The position numbers and the translations under genes are program-made. The notes beneath the pieces are model-generated. The model saw only the letters and a program-made list of their open reading frames with translations. It had not been told where the DNA came from and searched no databases. From assembly GCA_022706685.1 (NCBI GenBank), contig JAKJCA010000012.1:1-55295 (forward strand): 55,295 nt of DNA. The letters run 5' to 3'. This DNA is from Bacillota bacterium. Lineage in GTDB: Bacteria > Bacillota > Clostridia > Oscillospirales > Acutalibacteraceae. Shown here in pieces: positions 8,915 through 17,876 of this stretch (within the stretch, counting starts at the first letter, position 1; every line of letters begins with the position of its first letter).

Positions 8915-10465
8915 TCATTGTTCCTGCGGCACGGCTGCCGCCGGTTGTTCCGAACCGATCCACATATCTTCAAACCGGTGCCCGGCGATGCGCTCGCAAA
9001 CCGCCTTTTGCTCCTGTGTCATGGAAGCGAAGCCGTTGATCTTTTTCTCCCGTATGGCGGCCTTAATCATTTCATGGTCTTTTTTCGTCATGTCATAAAG
9101 GAAAACGGTAAGGGCGCTCATGGTGATAAAGAGAATCGGCAGAACGCTGTAAGTCAGGCGCAAGCCGCGGATAGCCCTCGGCGTTTGGGTGACGTTCTCT
9201 CCTTTGCCCGTGACAAAGCCGAACGCCGACAGTGTAAAACCCGTCATAGAACCCATCAGCCCGCTGACGGTTTTTTTGATCAGGGAACTGAACGTGGCAA
9301 TCACGCCTTCGCGGCGCCTGCCGGTAATCATCTCGTCGACGTCCGTCACGTCAGGCTGAATATTGGTCGCCACAAAACCGACGCCCGAGAAGCCGAAGTT
9401 AAACATGATAACCGCCAGGTAAACCAGGAACGAAGGCGAGGACGGCGTAATAAAGAGGTTCAGCGCAAGCCCGCCAATCACGACGGGCGTGAGCAGTTTG
9501 CCGCAGAATTGCTTGCCGTATTTTTTGGTCAGCCAGTAGTTCAGCGGGAAGGCGGAAGCCTCCGATATGCCGGCGACCGTGGTGATGATATTGTAGCGGT
9601 TCCACCGTTTGGCGATGTAACGGATGAAAAACTGGTTGGAATAGTTGTAAAACCCCCTGCACATCATAAAGAACAGGCTGATGAAAAAATAACGCCTGAA
9701 CGCTTTGTTCCTGAAAACTTGAATATATTCGTTGAAAAAGCCCTTCAGGTCCAGCGGTATGAGAGGCATGTTCTTGGAACTCGGTTCCCGTGTGCTGGTA
9801 AAGGTGAAAATCAGCGGCAGCGCGAAAAACAGGCAGAGGATACCGCCCATAAGCGCGAATCTCGGCCTGGTGTCGGCAGTGAGCGTGTCCATGTTGACAT
9901 AACCGAAAATCAGCGAGGCCAACACAAAAGACGAGGTCATTCCCACGGAGTTTACTAAGTACTCGACCGATTTATACTGCGTTCTCAAAAAGTATTTCGG
10001 CGCCAGTTCGGGCAGCATGGCCGTATGCGGCACCGCGACAATGGTCATCGCCGTGCTGAAAAACATATAGGCGATGATGTAATAGGTCATCGTGGCGCCG
10101 TCGTTGCCAAGTTTGGACAGGCCGAAGGAGTTCCAAAGCATAAAATAGGACAGGGCGACCGGCGCGATGCCCAGCAGGATGTAAAGGCGGTGCCGGCCGA
10201 AACGCGAACGCGTCCGGTCGGTTATCAGGCCCATCGCGGGGTCCGTTACCGCGTCCCACACCAGGCCGAAAAGGATCACCAGCCCCGCCTGCCTGGTGTT
10301 GAGGCCTTCCACCTCAGTCAAAAAGCTCATGAAATACAGCGAAATAATATGCCCGGCGCCGCCGAAAAGAATGCTCGCGGAATTGTAGCCGACCATCGGC
10401 ATGATGGTGTCCCTGAAACCGCCCTCGATACCGACGGCTTTTTTGACCTTTTCGGAAAAACCCAT
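8915..10465 (-). CDS. GPH-family sugar:cation symporter (MFS)
   Basis: This 516-residue integral membrane protein of the glycoside-pentoside-hexuronide:cation symporter family has about 12 hydrophobic segments. The family loop motif VWDAVTDPAMGLITDRTRSRFGRHR (quoted in part: TDPAMG, DRTRSRFGRHR) lies after the second helix. These carriers import mono- and oligosaccharides with Na+ or H+. Adjacency to rhaA suggests L-rhamnose or a rhamnoside as substrate; this is inference. The ATG at 10465 is preceded by GGAGG and lies 10 nt after the lipoprotein stop, indicating cotranscription. The C-terminus is hydrophilic and cytoplasmic. Confidence 0.9.
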   Translation of the reverse strand: MGFSEKVKKAVGIEGGFRDTIMPMVGYNSASILFGGAGHIISLYFMSFLTEVEGLNTRQAGLVILFGLVWDAVTDPAMGLITDRTRSRFGRHRLYILLGIAPVALSYFMLWNSFGLSKLGNDGATMTYYIIAYMFFSTAMTIVAVPHTAMLPELAPKYFLRTQYKSVEYLVNSVGMTSSFVLASLIFGYVNMDTLTADTRPRFALMGGILCLFFALPLIFTFTSTREPSSKNMPLIPLDLKGFFNEYIQVFRNKAFRRYFFISLFFMMCRGFYNYSNQFFIRYIAKRWNRYNIITTVAGISEASAFPLNYWLTKKYGKQFCGKLLTPVVIGGLALNLFITPSSPSFLVYLAVIMFNFGFSGVGFVATNIQPDVTDVDEMITGRRREGVIATFSSLIKKTVSGLMGSMTGFTLSAFGFVTGKGENVTQTPRAIRGLRLTYSVLPILFITMSALTVFLYDMTKKDHEMIKAAIREKKINGFASMTQEQKAVCERIAGHRFEDMWIGSEQPAAAVPQEQ

Positions 10466-10475
10466 GTACCCTCCG

Positions 10476-11144
10476 TCAGTTGCCGGTGTTGTCTGCTTTG
10501 CGCGCGGATAAATAACCTTCAAAGGTCAGCGTTTCAGTAAAATAGCCCGGCTGTTTTGAATTTTGATACTGGATATCGTAGCTGAGGTAACGGTCCTCGT
10601 CGCCTTTGAAAAGATATTTGAATTTGTAAGTGTAAAAAGCCTCGCCCTGCCGCTCATAGAGCGCAGCGGCGCCGCGCCGGGTGCTGCGCATCAGCCGGTT
10701 GCATTCGAACTTCGAGGTGCTTGTGTCCGAAAGCAGGTTAAACACGTCCAGCAGAAACGGATAACGGCCCATGGTAAAATCACAGTCTTTGACCGATGCG
10801 CGGTCCGCCTGAAGAACGGCAATAAAACGTTCGGTCCGTTCCGTATTGAACAGCGTGACGCTGAAGGTTTCTTTCCCGGGTGTTTTCAGTTCATACCGCA
10901 GCGTTAAGGAATAGGCGTCGGGCTTCGCGCCGGGCATATCGTCCGACGAGGTCGCCTCGACAGCGTAGGCCACCGAATGGGTGTCAAGGATCTGCCCGAT
11001 ATCCTTTTGAAAAGCGGCAAAATGCGTGCGCGACTGGTCCAGCGTCGCCCGGTTCGGCTCGGGAGGCTCCCCGCGCGAGCAGGACGCGCAAAACAGCAGA
11101 ATCAGCGCGCTCAACGCCAAAAAAATAAAACGCTTGCTTTTCAT
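10476..11144 (-). CDS. Predicted lipoprotein of unknown function
   Basis: This 222-residue protein has a lipoprotein signal: KSKR, a hydrophobic run, then a lipobox ending at Cys22 (CASC). The mature part is soluble with no family I recognise. It has alternating beta-type segments (AYSLTLRYELKT, ETFSVTLFNTE, RYLSYDIQYQ) and is anchored on the outer face of the membrane. GGGAGG lies 11 nt upstream of the ATG. It sits between a DUF4364 gene and a GPH symporter with short gaps, so it may be cotranscribed with both. A sugar-sensing role is possible but nothing in the sequence shows it. Confidence 0.75.
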   Translation of the reverse strand: MKSKRFIFLALSALILLFCASCSRGEPPEPNRATLDQSRTHFAAFQKDIGQILDTHSVAYAVEATSSDDMPGAKPDAYSLTLRYELKTPGKETFSVTLFNTERTERFIAVLQADRASVKDCDFTMGRYPFLLDVFNLLSDTSTSKFECNRLMRSTRRGAAALYERQGEAFYTYKFKYLFKGDEDRYLSYDIQYQNSKQPGYFTETLTFEGYLSARKADNTGN

Positions 11145-11167
11145 GGCGAAAGTCGCCTCCCGGATCG

Positions 11168-11728
11168 TTATGCGGTAAGAGCGGCGATAATGCCCGAGTA
11201 AAAACCGACGGGATCGTTGAGGAAACCTTTTTTCACCGTTTCGACCTGCTGCAGGTCGGCGGCGTAGACGGTCAGTTTCATGAAATCGACCCCTTGGTCG
11301 GACATGGTGAAAGTCACATAAAAGCCGTTGGGCGCCTGTCCGACTTCGATGTTGTTTTCCCGCTCGCGCCGCTCCCTTGTCTGGATGCGGACGGCGGTTG
11401 CGAGCGCCTTTTCCCGCACGGATTTCGGCACGTCGCTTTCCAGAAGCAGCGACGCCGCATTGGTTTCGCCCGCAAGGCGCAGCACCTCGAGTCCGCCGGC
11501 ATCTTCAACAACGGCGCCGCCCGTTTCAAGAAGTTCGCAAAGAGTTTGACTGACGTCAAAATAGTTGGCGAAAGCGCCCTCAAGCATGACTTCGATCAGT
11601 TGCTGCCTGGTCAGCGGCTTTTCAAGATGGCCGAGCAAATAGCAGATGAGCAGTCTGATATCGCCGATGTTCCTCAAGCCGCCCGGCTCGACACCGGCGG
11701 AAAAAGCGTCGTACACGTCCACAGGCAT
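11168..11728 (-). CDS. DUF4364 family protein (winged-helix-like regulator)
   Basis: This 186-residue protein has the DUF4364 pattern: IGDIRLLICYLLGHLEKPLTRQQLIEV at the start, which looks like a helix-turn-helix segment, and a C-terminal beta-rich half (NGFYVTFTMSDQGVDFMKLTVYA). The family is typical of Clostridia and its function is not established; a DNA-binding role is the usual inference. The ATG at 11728 has GAAGGAAGGA just before it; the open frame upstream overlaps the neighbouring gene and is not used. It starts 10 nt after the stop of the HEYGH membrane protein. Confidence 0.8.
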   Translation of the reverse strand: MPVDVYDAFSAGVEPGGLRNIGDIRLLICYLLGHLEKPLTRQQLIEVMLEGAFANYFDVSQTLCELLETGGAVVEDAGGLEVLRLAGETNAASLLLESDVPKSVREKALATAVRIQTRERRERENNIEVGQAPNGFYVTFTMSDQGVDFMKLTVYAADLQQVETVKKGFLNDPVGFYSGIIAALTA

Positions 11729-11738
11729 TGTCCTTCCT

Positions 11739-12230
11739 TCACACCATACGGCGGTAGCGTTCGGGCAGGGGCTTGCCGTAATAGCCGGTAGCAAGCATAT
11801 TTTCGCTGCGGAAAGCGTCGCGGCTCCATTTCAGCCCCCACAGGTTCGCCCAGCCCTCGCAATAGAGTTTGTAATAGGACACGTTCTTTTCTTTGCGGTA
11901 TTTGATCAGGGCGGGAACGCCGCACCAGATAACCGACGGCAGCGCGATGACGAAAGGCCAAACGGGGCCGAGAGCCAGCGACTGAATGGTGTGGCCGTAC
12001 TCGTGAATCCGCGTGTCATAAAGCCAGTCGCCCTGCCTGCCGGCATTGATGAAAATAAAAATGCCGATGGAAACGCCGCCGAAGTTTTTCTTGTCGACGT
12101 AGGTGATAAAAGCGCGGTGAAACCGCTCGTGTTTACGCCCCGGATAAAGAGCGATAAAGGCGATGAGCCCGACGAGATTCTGCGGCAGCGCCCAGGTAAA
12201 CTGCACCAGATAGAACAAGATTTTTTTCAT
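11739..12230 (-). CDS. Small membrane protein with HEYGH (metallopeptidase-like) motif
   Basis: This 163-residue protein has an N-terminal hydrophobic segment (about residues 5-28) and a second one around PVWPFVIALPSVIWCGVPAL. Between them lies RIHEYGHTIQ, a match to the HExxH zinc-binding motif of metallopeptidases. A possible third ligand is a Glu in the YCEGWANLWG segment. The length is short for a protease, and the protein may be a zinc-binding membrane protein with another role. The ATG at 12230 has AAGGGG 12 nt upstream, and a good promoter lies 50 nt further upstream. It is the first gene of the run that continues with DUF4364, lipoprotein, symporter and rhaA. Confidence 0.6.
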   Translation of the reverse strand: MKKILFYLVQFTWALPQNLVGLIAFIALYPGRKHERFHRAFITYVDKKNFGGVSIGIFIFINAGRQGDWLYDTRIHEYGHTIQSLALGPVWPFVIALPSVIWCGVPALIKYRKEKNVSYYKLYCEGWANLWGLKWSRDAFRSENMLATGYYGKPLPERYRRMV

Positions 12231-12280
12231 ACCGGCCCGCAGCCCCTTCTGCTTTGTCTTTGTCTTTTGTACAGGTACAT

Positions 12281-12309
12281 AATATAGCATGATTCGACCG
12301 TCTTCACAA
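12281..12309 (-). promoter_or_regulatory. Promoter of the HEYGH membrane protein operon
   Basis: On the minus strand, TTGTGA (12309-12304), a 17-nt spacer and TATATT (12286-12281) with preceding TGC (extended -10) lie 50 nt before the start codon. Confidence 0.55.
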
Positions 12310-12371
12310 GCCGCCCGAAGCGCTTGTTTGCGTTTGGATATGCGGGCGTGATAGGATAGGTGCAATCCATC

Positions 12372-12770
12372 ATGCAGGGAGGGGCTGTCATCAGCGCGAG
12401 CGTCTTTTATACTGTCTCGAGTACGGGATTTGCGCTTGCCGCGGCGGCTGTCGCGGCTGCGGCTGCTGTGATGGTGAAAAACCGGCGCGCCCAACAGCGG
12501 GCGCCGGTGATGACGGTCGAGGCGAAAGTCAGCCGTATCCTGGAGGCGCCGGACAGCACGGTCCTTTTTTTCGCGCCCGGCCGCAGCGGCGCCGCCCGCT
12601 GCCGCGCCGAGTTCCTTTTTGCAGACAACAGCAGGAAGACTTTCCGCATTCCGAAAAACTGCGCCTGCGCTTTCGATCTCGGTGAAATCGTGGTGATTAC
12701 TTATCAAGGTTATCAGCTGCTGGAAGTCAGGAAAAAAGAAGCGGCGGGCGAAGGGACGCGGTTTGAGTGA
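12372..12770 (+). CDS. DUF2500 family membrane-anchored protein
   Basis: This protein of about 132 residues has one N-terminal transmembrane helix rich in Ala and Val (about residues 8-35), followed by a small soluble domain. APVMTVEAKV, FLFADNSRKTFRIPK and IVVITYQGYQLLEV fit the DUF2500 pattern, known from Gram-negative YhhM-type proteins and also found in Firmicutes. The function is unknown. The start could be GTG at 12360 or ATG at 12372; GGATAGG lies 11 nt before the ATG. It is a lone plus-strand gene that ends 13 nt from the convergent isomerase gene. Confidence 0.65.
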   Translation: MQGGAVISASVFYTVSSTGFALAAAAVAAAAAVMVKNRRAQQRAPVMTVEAKVSRILEAPDSTVLFFAPGRSGAARCRAEFLFADNSRKTFRIPKNCACAFDLGEIVVITYQGYQLLEVRKKEAAGEGTRFE

Positions 12771-12783
12771 GTACGTTTTCTTT

Positions 12784-14175
12784 TCATTTCAACTCGACTG
12801 CTTCCCAGCCCATGATTTCAGCGAAATGTTTTAAGATGTTCAGCGCGCCGCCGTACACAACCGCCGCATGGTGGGTGCCGCCGTGTCTGCTGTACTCCGC
12901 CAGAAAATCCGCGACCGGGAGCGCCGGTTTGAACCAGCCGCGGATGCTGTCTTCCATTCCGGCGTCCTCCCGGGCGTCAAGCATCTCAACCGGCGAGAGA
13001 ATCAGTGTAAAGCCATTGCCCTTTACTGGCGCCAGGTTGACAAAAACCGCGTTTCCGCCTTTAAATCGGCCGTAGGCCGCCACAGGATTTTCCGCATCGG
13101 TGAACGGAAAGTCCTTTTCTTTAAGAACCGGCTTTCCCGCCGCAAGGTTGATATTCATCTCGCCCATGTGGCTGATGAAAACGCTGTTGTTCGCCCAGTC
13201 GGGGCAGAACATCTCCGCAAAAGTCGTTTCGGGAAAGACAGGCAGCAGCGCGCCCGTCAGCGCCGCCGTCAGGACGTCGCCCTCGCCGGCATAGCCGGTG
13301 CCGCGCGCCATGGCTTTGCCCGCTTCCAGAAACGGCATGCAGGGGAGCCCGCACTGTTTGGTGATGCCCATAAAGTTCGCCGTGAAAGCCGTGAGGCCTT
13401 CTGTTTCGATCCATCGCCTGACGGCCAGGCCTGCCCGGATCGACCGCCGGTAAACGTCCGGGTTCAGGTGGACGGCGGTAAAACTTGCTTTGTCACATTC
13501 TATTTCACTATCGATCTGACTGTCTGTGATGCTGCCGTAAAGTTCGGCGCCTTGCGCGCAATCCCATTCGACCGTTTCGATGCCGATGGCTGATTGCAGA
13601 AAATCATCCGGCAGGGCAAAATCGCCCATGCCCCGGAAAGCTCCGCCCAGCCGGCCGACGCGGGCGTTTTTGATATTTCCGGCTGTTTTCACCGCTTTTA
13701 CATCGTCTTTGATTCTGTCGAGCACATCCGATTTTTCCCAGTGCCCTGCTTCAATGAAAAAACGTTTTCCGTTTCTCAAAAGCAGATTGCACATATCCTG
13801 AACGCCGTGAATCCCGTGGTTATACAAAATCCCGTCGGGGTTCCGAGCGGGGCTGAAATCGAACGCAGGCGTTGTGTCCAGCACGATCAGCGGCAGTTCG
13901 GTGCGCGCCAGGGCATCCGCCGATTCGAGCGAGGGCGAATAGGCCAGATGCAGGGTGACGACGGCGTCGGCCTTTTCGGTTTCAAACAGCCGGATCGCGC
14001 TTTCAAACTCGGCTTTCACCCTGCAAACCGGAACCGTCACCACGTCTAGGTCCCTTTTACGCAGTTCGCCGGCGACGGTCCGGTAAAACGCCTCCATACC
14101 CGCCCGCAGTTCCGGCCAGGCGTCGTCATACAACCGGATATAAAGCGGCAGCAGGCCGATTTTAAGACTGTTCAA
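12784..14175 (-). CDS. L-arabinose/L-fucose isomerase family protein
   Basis: This 463-residue protein has the fold of AraA/FucI aldose-ketose isomerases. The AraA-type metal ligands can be traced: Glu in GYAGEGD, Glu in FAEMFCPDW, His in FISHMGEMN, and His in GGTHHA near the C-terminus. It is not close to either named enzyme, so the sugar is unknown. The start is probably TTG at 14175, with GGAGGG 7 nt upstream. An ATG at 14190 has no ribosome site, since GGAGG falls just inside it. The TTG start overlaps the amidohydrolase stop by 14 nt, indicating translational coupling. It is the last gene of the five-gene operon. Confidence 0.82.
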   Translation of the reverse strand: MNSLKIGLLPLYIRLYDDAWPELRAGMEAFYRTVAGELRKRDLDVVTVPVCRVKAEFESAIRLFETEKADAVVTLHLAYSPSLESADALARTELPLIVLDTTPAFDFSPARNPDGILYNHGIHGVQDMCNLLLRNGKRFFIEAGHWEKSDVLDRIKDDVKAVKTAGNIKNARVGRLGGAFRGMGDFALPDDFLQSAIGIETVEWDCAQGAELYGSITDSQIDSEIECDKASFTAVHLNPDVYRRSIRAGLAVRRWIETEGLTAFTANFMGITKQCGLPCMPFLEAGKAMARGTGYAGEGDVLTAALTGALLPVFPETTFAEMFCPDWANNSVFISHMGEMNINLAAGKPVLKEKDFPFTDAENPVAAYGRFKGGNAVFVNLAPVKGNGFTLILSPVEMLDAREDAGMEDSIRGWFKPALPVADFLAEYSRHGGTHHAAVVYGGALNILKHFAEIMGWEAVELK

Positions 14176-15232
14176 AATACTTCCCTCCATAAGCGCTGTC
14201 GATGATTCTAAGGGCGTTGTTGCGGAAGATATCGCAGATATCGCTTTGCTTCAGCCCTTCCGCCGCGGCGGCCCTGCGCATGGCTTCTATCTGCTCGTAC
14301 ATAAAGAAGGTCAGTCCGTCCGCTTCGGGCCCCTCAACCTCCCGCAGATGCCGGTCGCCGGACACGTCGCCGTAAAGCCCTTTGGGCACCAGGTTGACGT
14401 AGCTGCCGTTTTCGCAGATGCGCCGGGTCCGCATTTTCAGGATTGGCAGGTCGCTGCCGAATAAGATTCTTTTCGGGCCTACGGCTTTGATCAGCTGCCG
14501 GAACACGTCTGTATTGGTGTTGGCGGCAAAATCGAAGACCATATTTTTCGTTTCGGCCAGCAGTTCAAAGGCATTCCCGACGTCCTGCGGGCAGTACGCC
14601 CTGCCGACATGCGCGACGATGAGTTTGATATTGGGGTAATCGCGCTCGATTTCAAGCAGCTGGCTGAGGTTGACGGGGTCTTTCAGCCGCCCGTCTCGCG
14701 GGATATGGAGCATCACCATCAAACCCAGACGGTCCAGCAGACGCAGTTGATGCGCGGGCAGGAAGTCGTAAATACATATCTCTTTTTCAGAAATGTGCGG
14801 AGGCGCGAAATTCAAGTACACCTTGCTGCCCAGAAATCCGCCTCTTTTGATGCGTTCCTCAAGTTCGTCAGCACTTTGGCCGGGCTTTGTCACAAGCAGC
14901 GCAGGGAACCCGTGCTTTACGGAACACGCCTGAATATAGCCGTTGCAGGCGTCGATATCCACATCCAGGCTGACCTGTGAAAAAATCAGCGGCGTAACCG
15001 TTTTACCCGGAAACATCAGGCGGTAGGTATCGAGCAGATCCTCGATGGAATTTTCGTCCGCTACCAGAGACGGCCAGGTCACCGTGCGCAAAGGTGCGCC
15101 CTGCGCTTCAACGGCAAATTTTTTCAGCCACACATGGGTATGGATATCGATGAAATCGGGCGGCAGAAATCCGCGGAGTTTTTCTTCATAAAAAGTCCGG
15201 TCCACATTTTTTATCGTCAGCGTCCTGCTCAA
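14162..15232 (-). CDS. Amidohydrolase (amidohydrolase-2 superfamily, metal-dependent)
   Basis: This 356-residue protein has an amidohydrolase TIM barrel. Metal and catalytic residues are visible: HxH in DIHTHV, His in MLHIPRDG, His in IVAHVGRAY and Asp in LFGSDLPIL. Family members hydrolyse sugar lactones, amides or cyclic esters, and some are decarboxylases. In this operon a lactone or amide of a modified sugar is a reasonable guess. The start is most likely TTG at 15232, because GGGAGG lies 7 nt before it and the frame upstream of it runs into the kinase gene. The C-terminus overlaps the isomerase gene. Confidence 0.82.
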   Translation of the reverse strand: MSRTLTIKNVDRTFYEEKLRGFLPPDFIDIHTHVWLKKFAVEAQGAPLRTVTWPSLVADENSIEDLLDTYRLMFPGKTVTPLIFSQVSLDVDIDACNGYIQACSVKHGFPALLVTKPGQSADELEERIKRGGFLGSKVYLNFAPPHISEKEICIYDFLPAHQLRLLDRLGLMVMLHIPRDGRLKDPVNLSQLLEIERDYPNIKLIVAHVGRAYCPQDVGNAFELLAETKNMVFDFAANTNTDVFRQLIKAVGPKRILFGSDLPILKMRTRRICENGSYVNLVPKGLYGDVSGDRHLREVEGPEADGLTFFMYEQIEAMRRAAAAEGLKQSDICDIFRNNALRIIDSAYGGKYFEQS

Positions 15233-15261
15233 ATGATAGCCTCCCGTTCCGACGGACCCGA

Positions 15262-16713
15262 TCAGATATATTTCACATCCGGATATTTCGCCTTGAACCG
15301 GCCGAATATCCGGTCGTATGCCTCGCGCGTTTCTTTGTCCGGCATCAAAACGCATTGTTCAAAGGCCATCCGCCGGCAGGCGTCCCTTTCATCGGCGAAA
15401 ATGCCCGCGCCTATCGCCGCGAGGACAGCGGCGCCGACGGCGCCTGCGCAGGAACCGTTGACGATTGCGACCGGCCTGCCGAGCACGTCGGCGATGATCT
15501 GGGGCCAGGGACGCGTTTCGGAAGGGCCGCCGACCATATGGATGGTTTCAGTACGCATGCCCGCCTGCCGCAGCTGTTCGACGCGCATCCTCAGCAGAAA
15601 CGCCGTGCCTTCCATGACGGCCCGTGCGATATCGGTTTTAGGACGGGTATCGAGCTGATCCGTTTCTTCATATTCCATGGTGTTGATCAGCAGCCCGTTT
15701 GCGCCGACGGGGGCAATGGCCGCCAGGCGGTCAAACTCCCCGTACTTGTCCGGCGCAGCCGAAATGTATCTGCACAGGTACCGTTCCACCTCGTTTGAAA
15801 CGGCTTTGAGCGAAAGCATCACGCCCCATAAACCCTCTTGACGCAGAAACGGGTCCACCAGAAGTTGCCGGCCTACCGCCAACTCCCGGTTTTTGAACGG
15901 GTAGAAGCCCACCCAGGAGGTGCCGCACGACAGCAGCAGCTGCCCTTCGTCCAACACGCCGGAACCCCGCGCGGCGCCCGGATGGTCGAAAGAGCCGAGC
16001 ACGACGGGCGTACCGGCCGGGAGGCCCGTTTCCGCGGCGGCCTGCGGCGTTATGCGCCCCAAAACCGTACCGCTTTCATAAACGGGCGGCAGTTTGCCCT
16101 GCCCGATACCCAGTTTATCGAGATACGGCCGGTACCAGCCGCCCGCCTTCTGGTCCAGCAGATACGAAGTGGTGGCGGTGGACGGGTCGATCCCCCATTC
16201 CCCGGTAAGCCTGAGATGGACATAGTCGGTACTCATGCCGATTTTAGCGGCTTTTCGCAGCAGCTCCGGCCGGTTGCATTTCAGCCATGCCAGATGAACC
16301 ATGGGGAACATATTGATAAACGGCCAGCCGGTGACCCGGTGAATTTCCGCCGAATCCAGCAGTTCGCCGAACACCGCCCGCGCTTCGTCCCGGGCGCGGG
16401 TATCCATCCAGCTGACGCCGTCGGTCAGGGGTTTGTTCCCGCCGTCAAGCAGTACGGTGTTGCCGCTGGCGGTCACCATGCTCAGCGCCGCGACAGCCGT
16501 CGCGTCAGGCAGGGCTTTTGCAAGGTTGCGTATGACGCCGGCAACGAGCGAATAAAACGCCTGCGCGTCAAATGTCACGATCCCGCCGGCGGCGGTCTTA
16601 TATCGCACGGGCGCTTTCTCTTTTGCAACGACGGCGCCTTTGGCCGACATCAGCACCCCTTTGACGCCGGAAGTCCCCAAATCAAGGCCGATCAAATATT
16701 CTTCTCCCGCCAT
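15262..16713 (-). CDS. FGGY-family carbohydrate kinase (xylulokinase-like)
   Basis: This 483-residue protein has the actin-like two-domain FGGY fold. The first phosphate loop is LIGLDLGTSGVKGVLM. Further blocks are WMDTRARDEA, the SFDHPGAARGSG segment, a SCGTSW motif and the late GGPSETRPWPQIIADVLGRPV block. These kinases phosphorylate ketoses or polyols with ATP; the family includes XylB, RhaB, AraB and GlpK. The isomerase three genes downstream could supply the ketose. AAAGG lies 7 nt before the ATG at 16713, and 31 nt separate it from the dehydrogenase stop. Confidence 0.88.
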   Translation of the reverse strand: MAGEEYLIGLDLGTSGVKGVLMSAKGAVVAKEKAPVRYKTAAGGIVTFDAQAFYSLVAGVIRNLAKALPDATAVAALSMVTASGNTVLLDGGNKPLTDGVSWMDTRARDEARAVFGELLDSAEIHRVTGWPFINMFPMVHLAWLKCNRPELLRKAAKIGMSTDYVHLRLTGEWGIDPSTATTSYLLDQKAGGWYRPYLDKLGIGQGKLPPVYESGTVLGRITPQAAAETGLPAGTPVVLGSFDHPGAARGSGVLDEGQLLLSCGTSWVGFYPFKNRELAVGRQLLVDPFLRQEGLWGVMLSLKAVSNEVERYLCRYISAAPDKYGEFDRLAAIAPVGANGLLINTMEYEETDQLDTRPKTDIARAVMEGTAFLLRMRVEQLRQAGMRTETIHMVGGPSETRPWPQIIADVLGRPVAIVNGSCAGAVGAAVLAAIGAGIFADERDACRRMAFEQCVLMPDKETREAYDRIFGRFKAKYPDVKYI

Positions 16714-16744
16714 GGCACTGCCTTTCCCTGCGGTCGCGTCCGTT

Positions 16745-17875
16745 TCAGTCCAAATCGACCCGGCACTGGTTGAGGTCGGATTCATAGGCTTTTTCCATCA
16801 CATACTGCACATAGGCGCCGTCGAGCAGGGACGGCGCAGCCTGGCGGCCTTCATCCACGCAGCACAAGAAATGATACAGGCTGTGCACATGCGCCCGTAT
16901 CCAGCCGACGCTGAACTTGGGCCCGGGAAAATCGCCGCCCGGTTTGGGGTAACGCTGGACGCATTCGATTTTTTTGAAACCCTTTTCGCCGCCGAAATCG
17001 CCTTCGGGCAGGGTATTGTCATAATACTCCAGCCAGTTGGGTTCCATTAGGTTGAAACGGACAGCGCCTTTGGCGCCGTGGATTTCGAAACGGAGTTCGT
17101 CGTTGGCGCCGGTCGCGATTTTCGACGCCTCGATGGTGCCGGTCGCGCCGTTTTTCATTTTCGCGATGAGGACAGCGATATCTTCCGCTTCGATATCGAC
17201 CATCTTCCCGTTTTGATCCGGCCGCTGCCGATACAGGATATCCGTTTGCGCGTACAAGGATGCGTATTCGCCGAGCAGGTGATAAATCAAATCGATCACG
17301 TGCGAGCCCAAATCGACCAGAACGCCGCCGCCGAATTTCTTATCCTGCTTCCAGCCGATTTTCTTGCCGGGGTCTACCGACCCTGCGTGCAGGTAGCAGG
17401 CCCTGAAAGACGTCACACGGCCGATTTTATCCTGTTCGACGAGCTGTTTGGCGCGCATCGTGGCGGGGAAAAACCTGTTTTGCAGCGCCATTTGCGTGAT
17501 GACGGGGCTGCCCGCGACCAGGGCGGCGATTTCTTTCGCCTCTTCGTAATTCGCGGCAAGCGGTTTATCGCAATAGATGTGTTTGCCGGCCTTGACGGCT
17601 TTGACGACCGCTTCTTTATGGTAAATATTCGGCGTGCAGATATCGACGATGTCGATATCCGGGCAGTTGAAAATATCGTCGGGGTTGTCTGTGGCGAATT
17701 CAAAACCCAGCGTTTCTTTCGCTGTTTGCGCTTTTTCCAGCGTTCTGTTGCACACGCCGACGAGTTTGATTTTAAAAGGCAGACTGCCGTAATAAAGCGG
17801 GATGGTTTGATAGCCGTAGGTATGCGTTTTGCCCATGAAGCCGAAACCGATAATGCCTATTCCCAGTTCTTTCAA
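16745..17875 (-). CDS. Gfo/Idh/MocA-family NAD(P)-dependent oxidoreductase
   Basis: This 376-residue protein has an N-terminal Rossmann domain (GIIGFGFMGKTH), the family CDKPLA motif whose Lys is catalytic, and a C-terminal substrate domain with GGGVLVDLGSHVIDL. Family members oxidise or reduce a ring hydroxyl of sugars, inositols or amino sugars. The start must be TTG at 17875: nearby ATG triplets lead to stops within three codons, and the Rossmann strand begins immediately. Its start lies 1 nt after the aminotransferase stop, so the two are translationally coupled. In this operon it could make the keto sugar used or produced by the aminotransferase. Confidence 0.9.
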   Translation of the reverse strand: MKELGIGIIGFGFMGKTHTYGYQTIPLYYGSLPFKIKLVGVCNRTLEKAQTAKETLGFEFATDNPDDIFNCPDIDIVDICTPNIYHKEAVVKAVKAGKHIYCDKPLAANYEEAKEIAALVAGSPVITQMALQNRFFPATMRAKQLVEQDKIGRVTSFRACYLHAGSVDPGKKIGWKQDKKFGGGVLVDLGSHVIDLIYHLLGEYASLYAQTDILYRQRPDQNGKMVDIEAEDIAVLIAKMKNGATGTIEASKIATGANDELRFEIHGAKGAVRFNLMEPNWLEYYDNTLPEGDFGGEKGFKKIECVQRYPKPGGDFPGPKFSVGWIRAHVHSLYHFLCCVDEGRQAAPSLLDGAYVQYVMEKAYESDLNQCRVDLD

Positions 17876-17876
17876 A

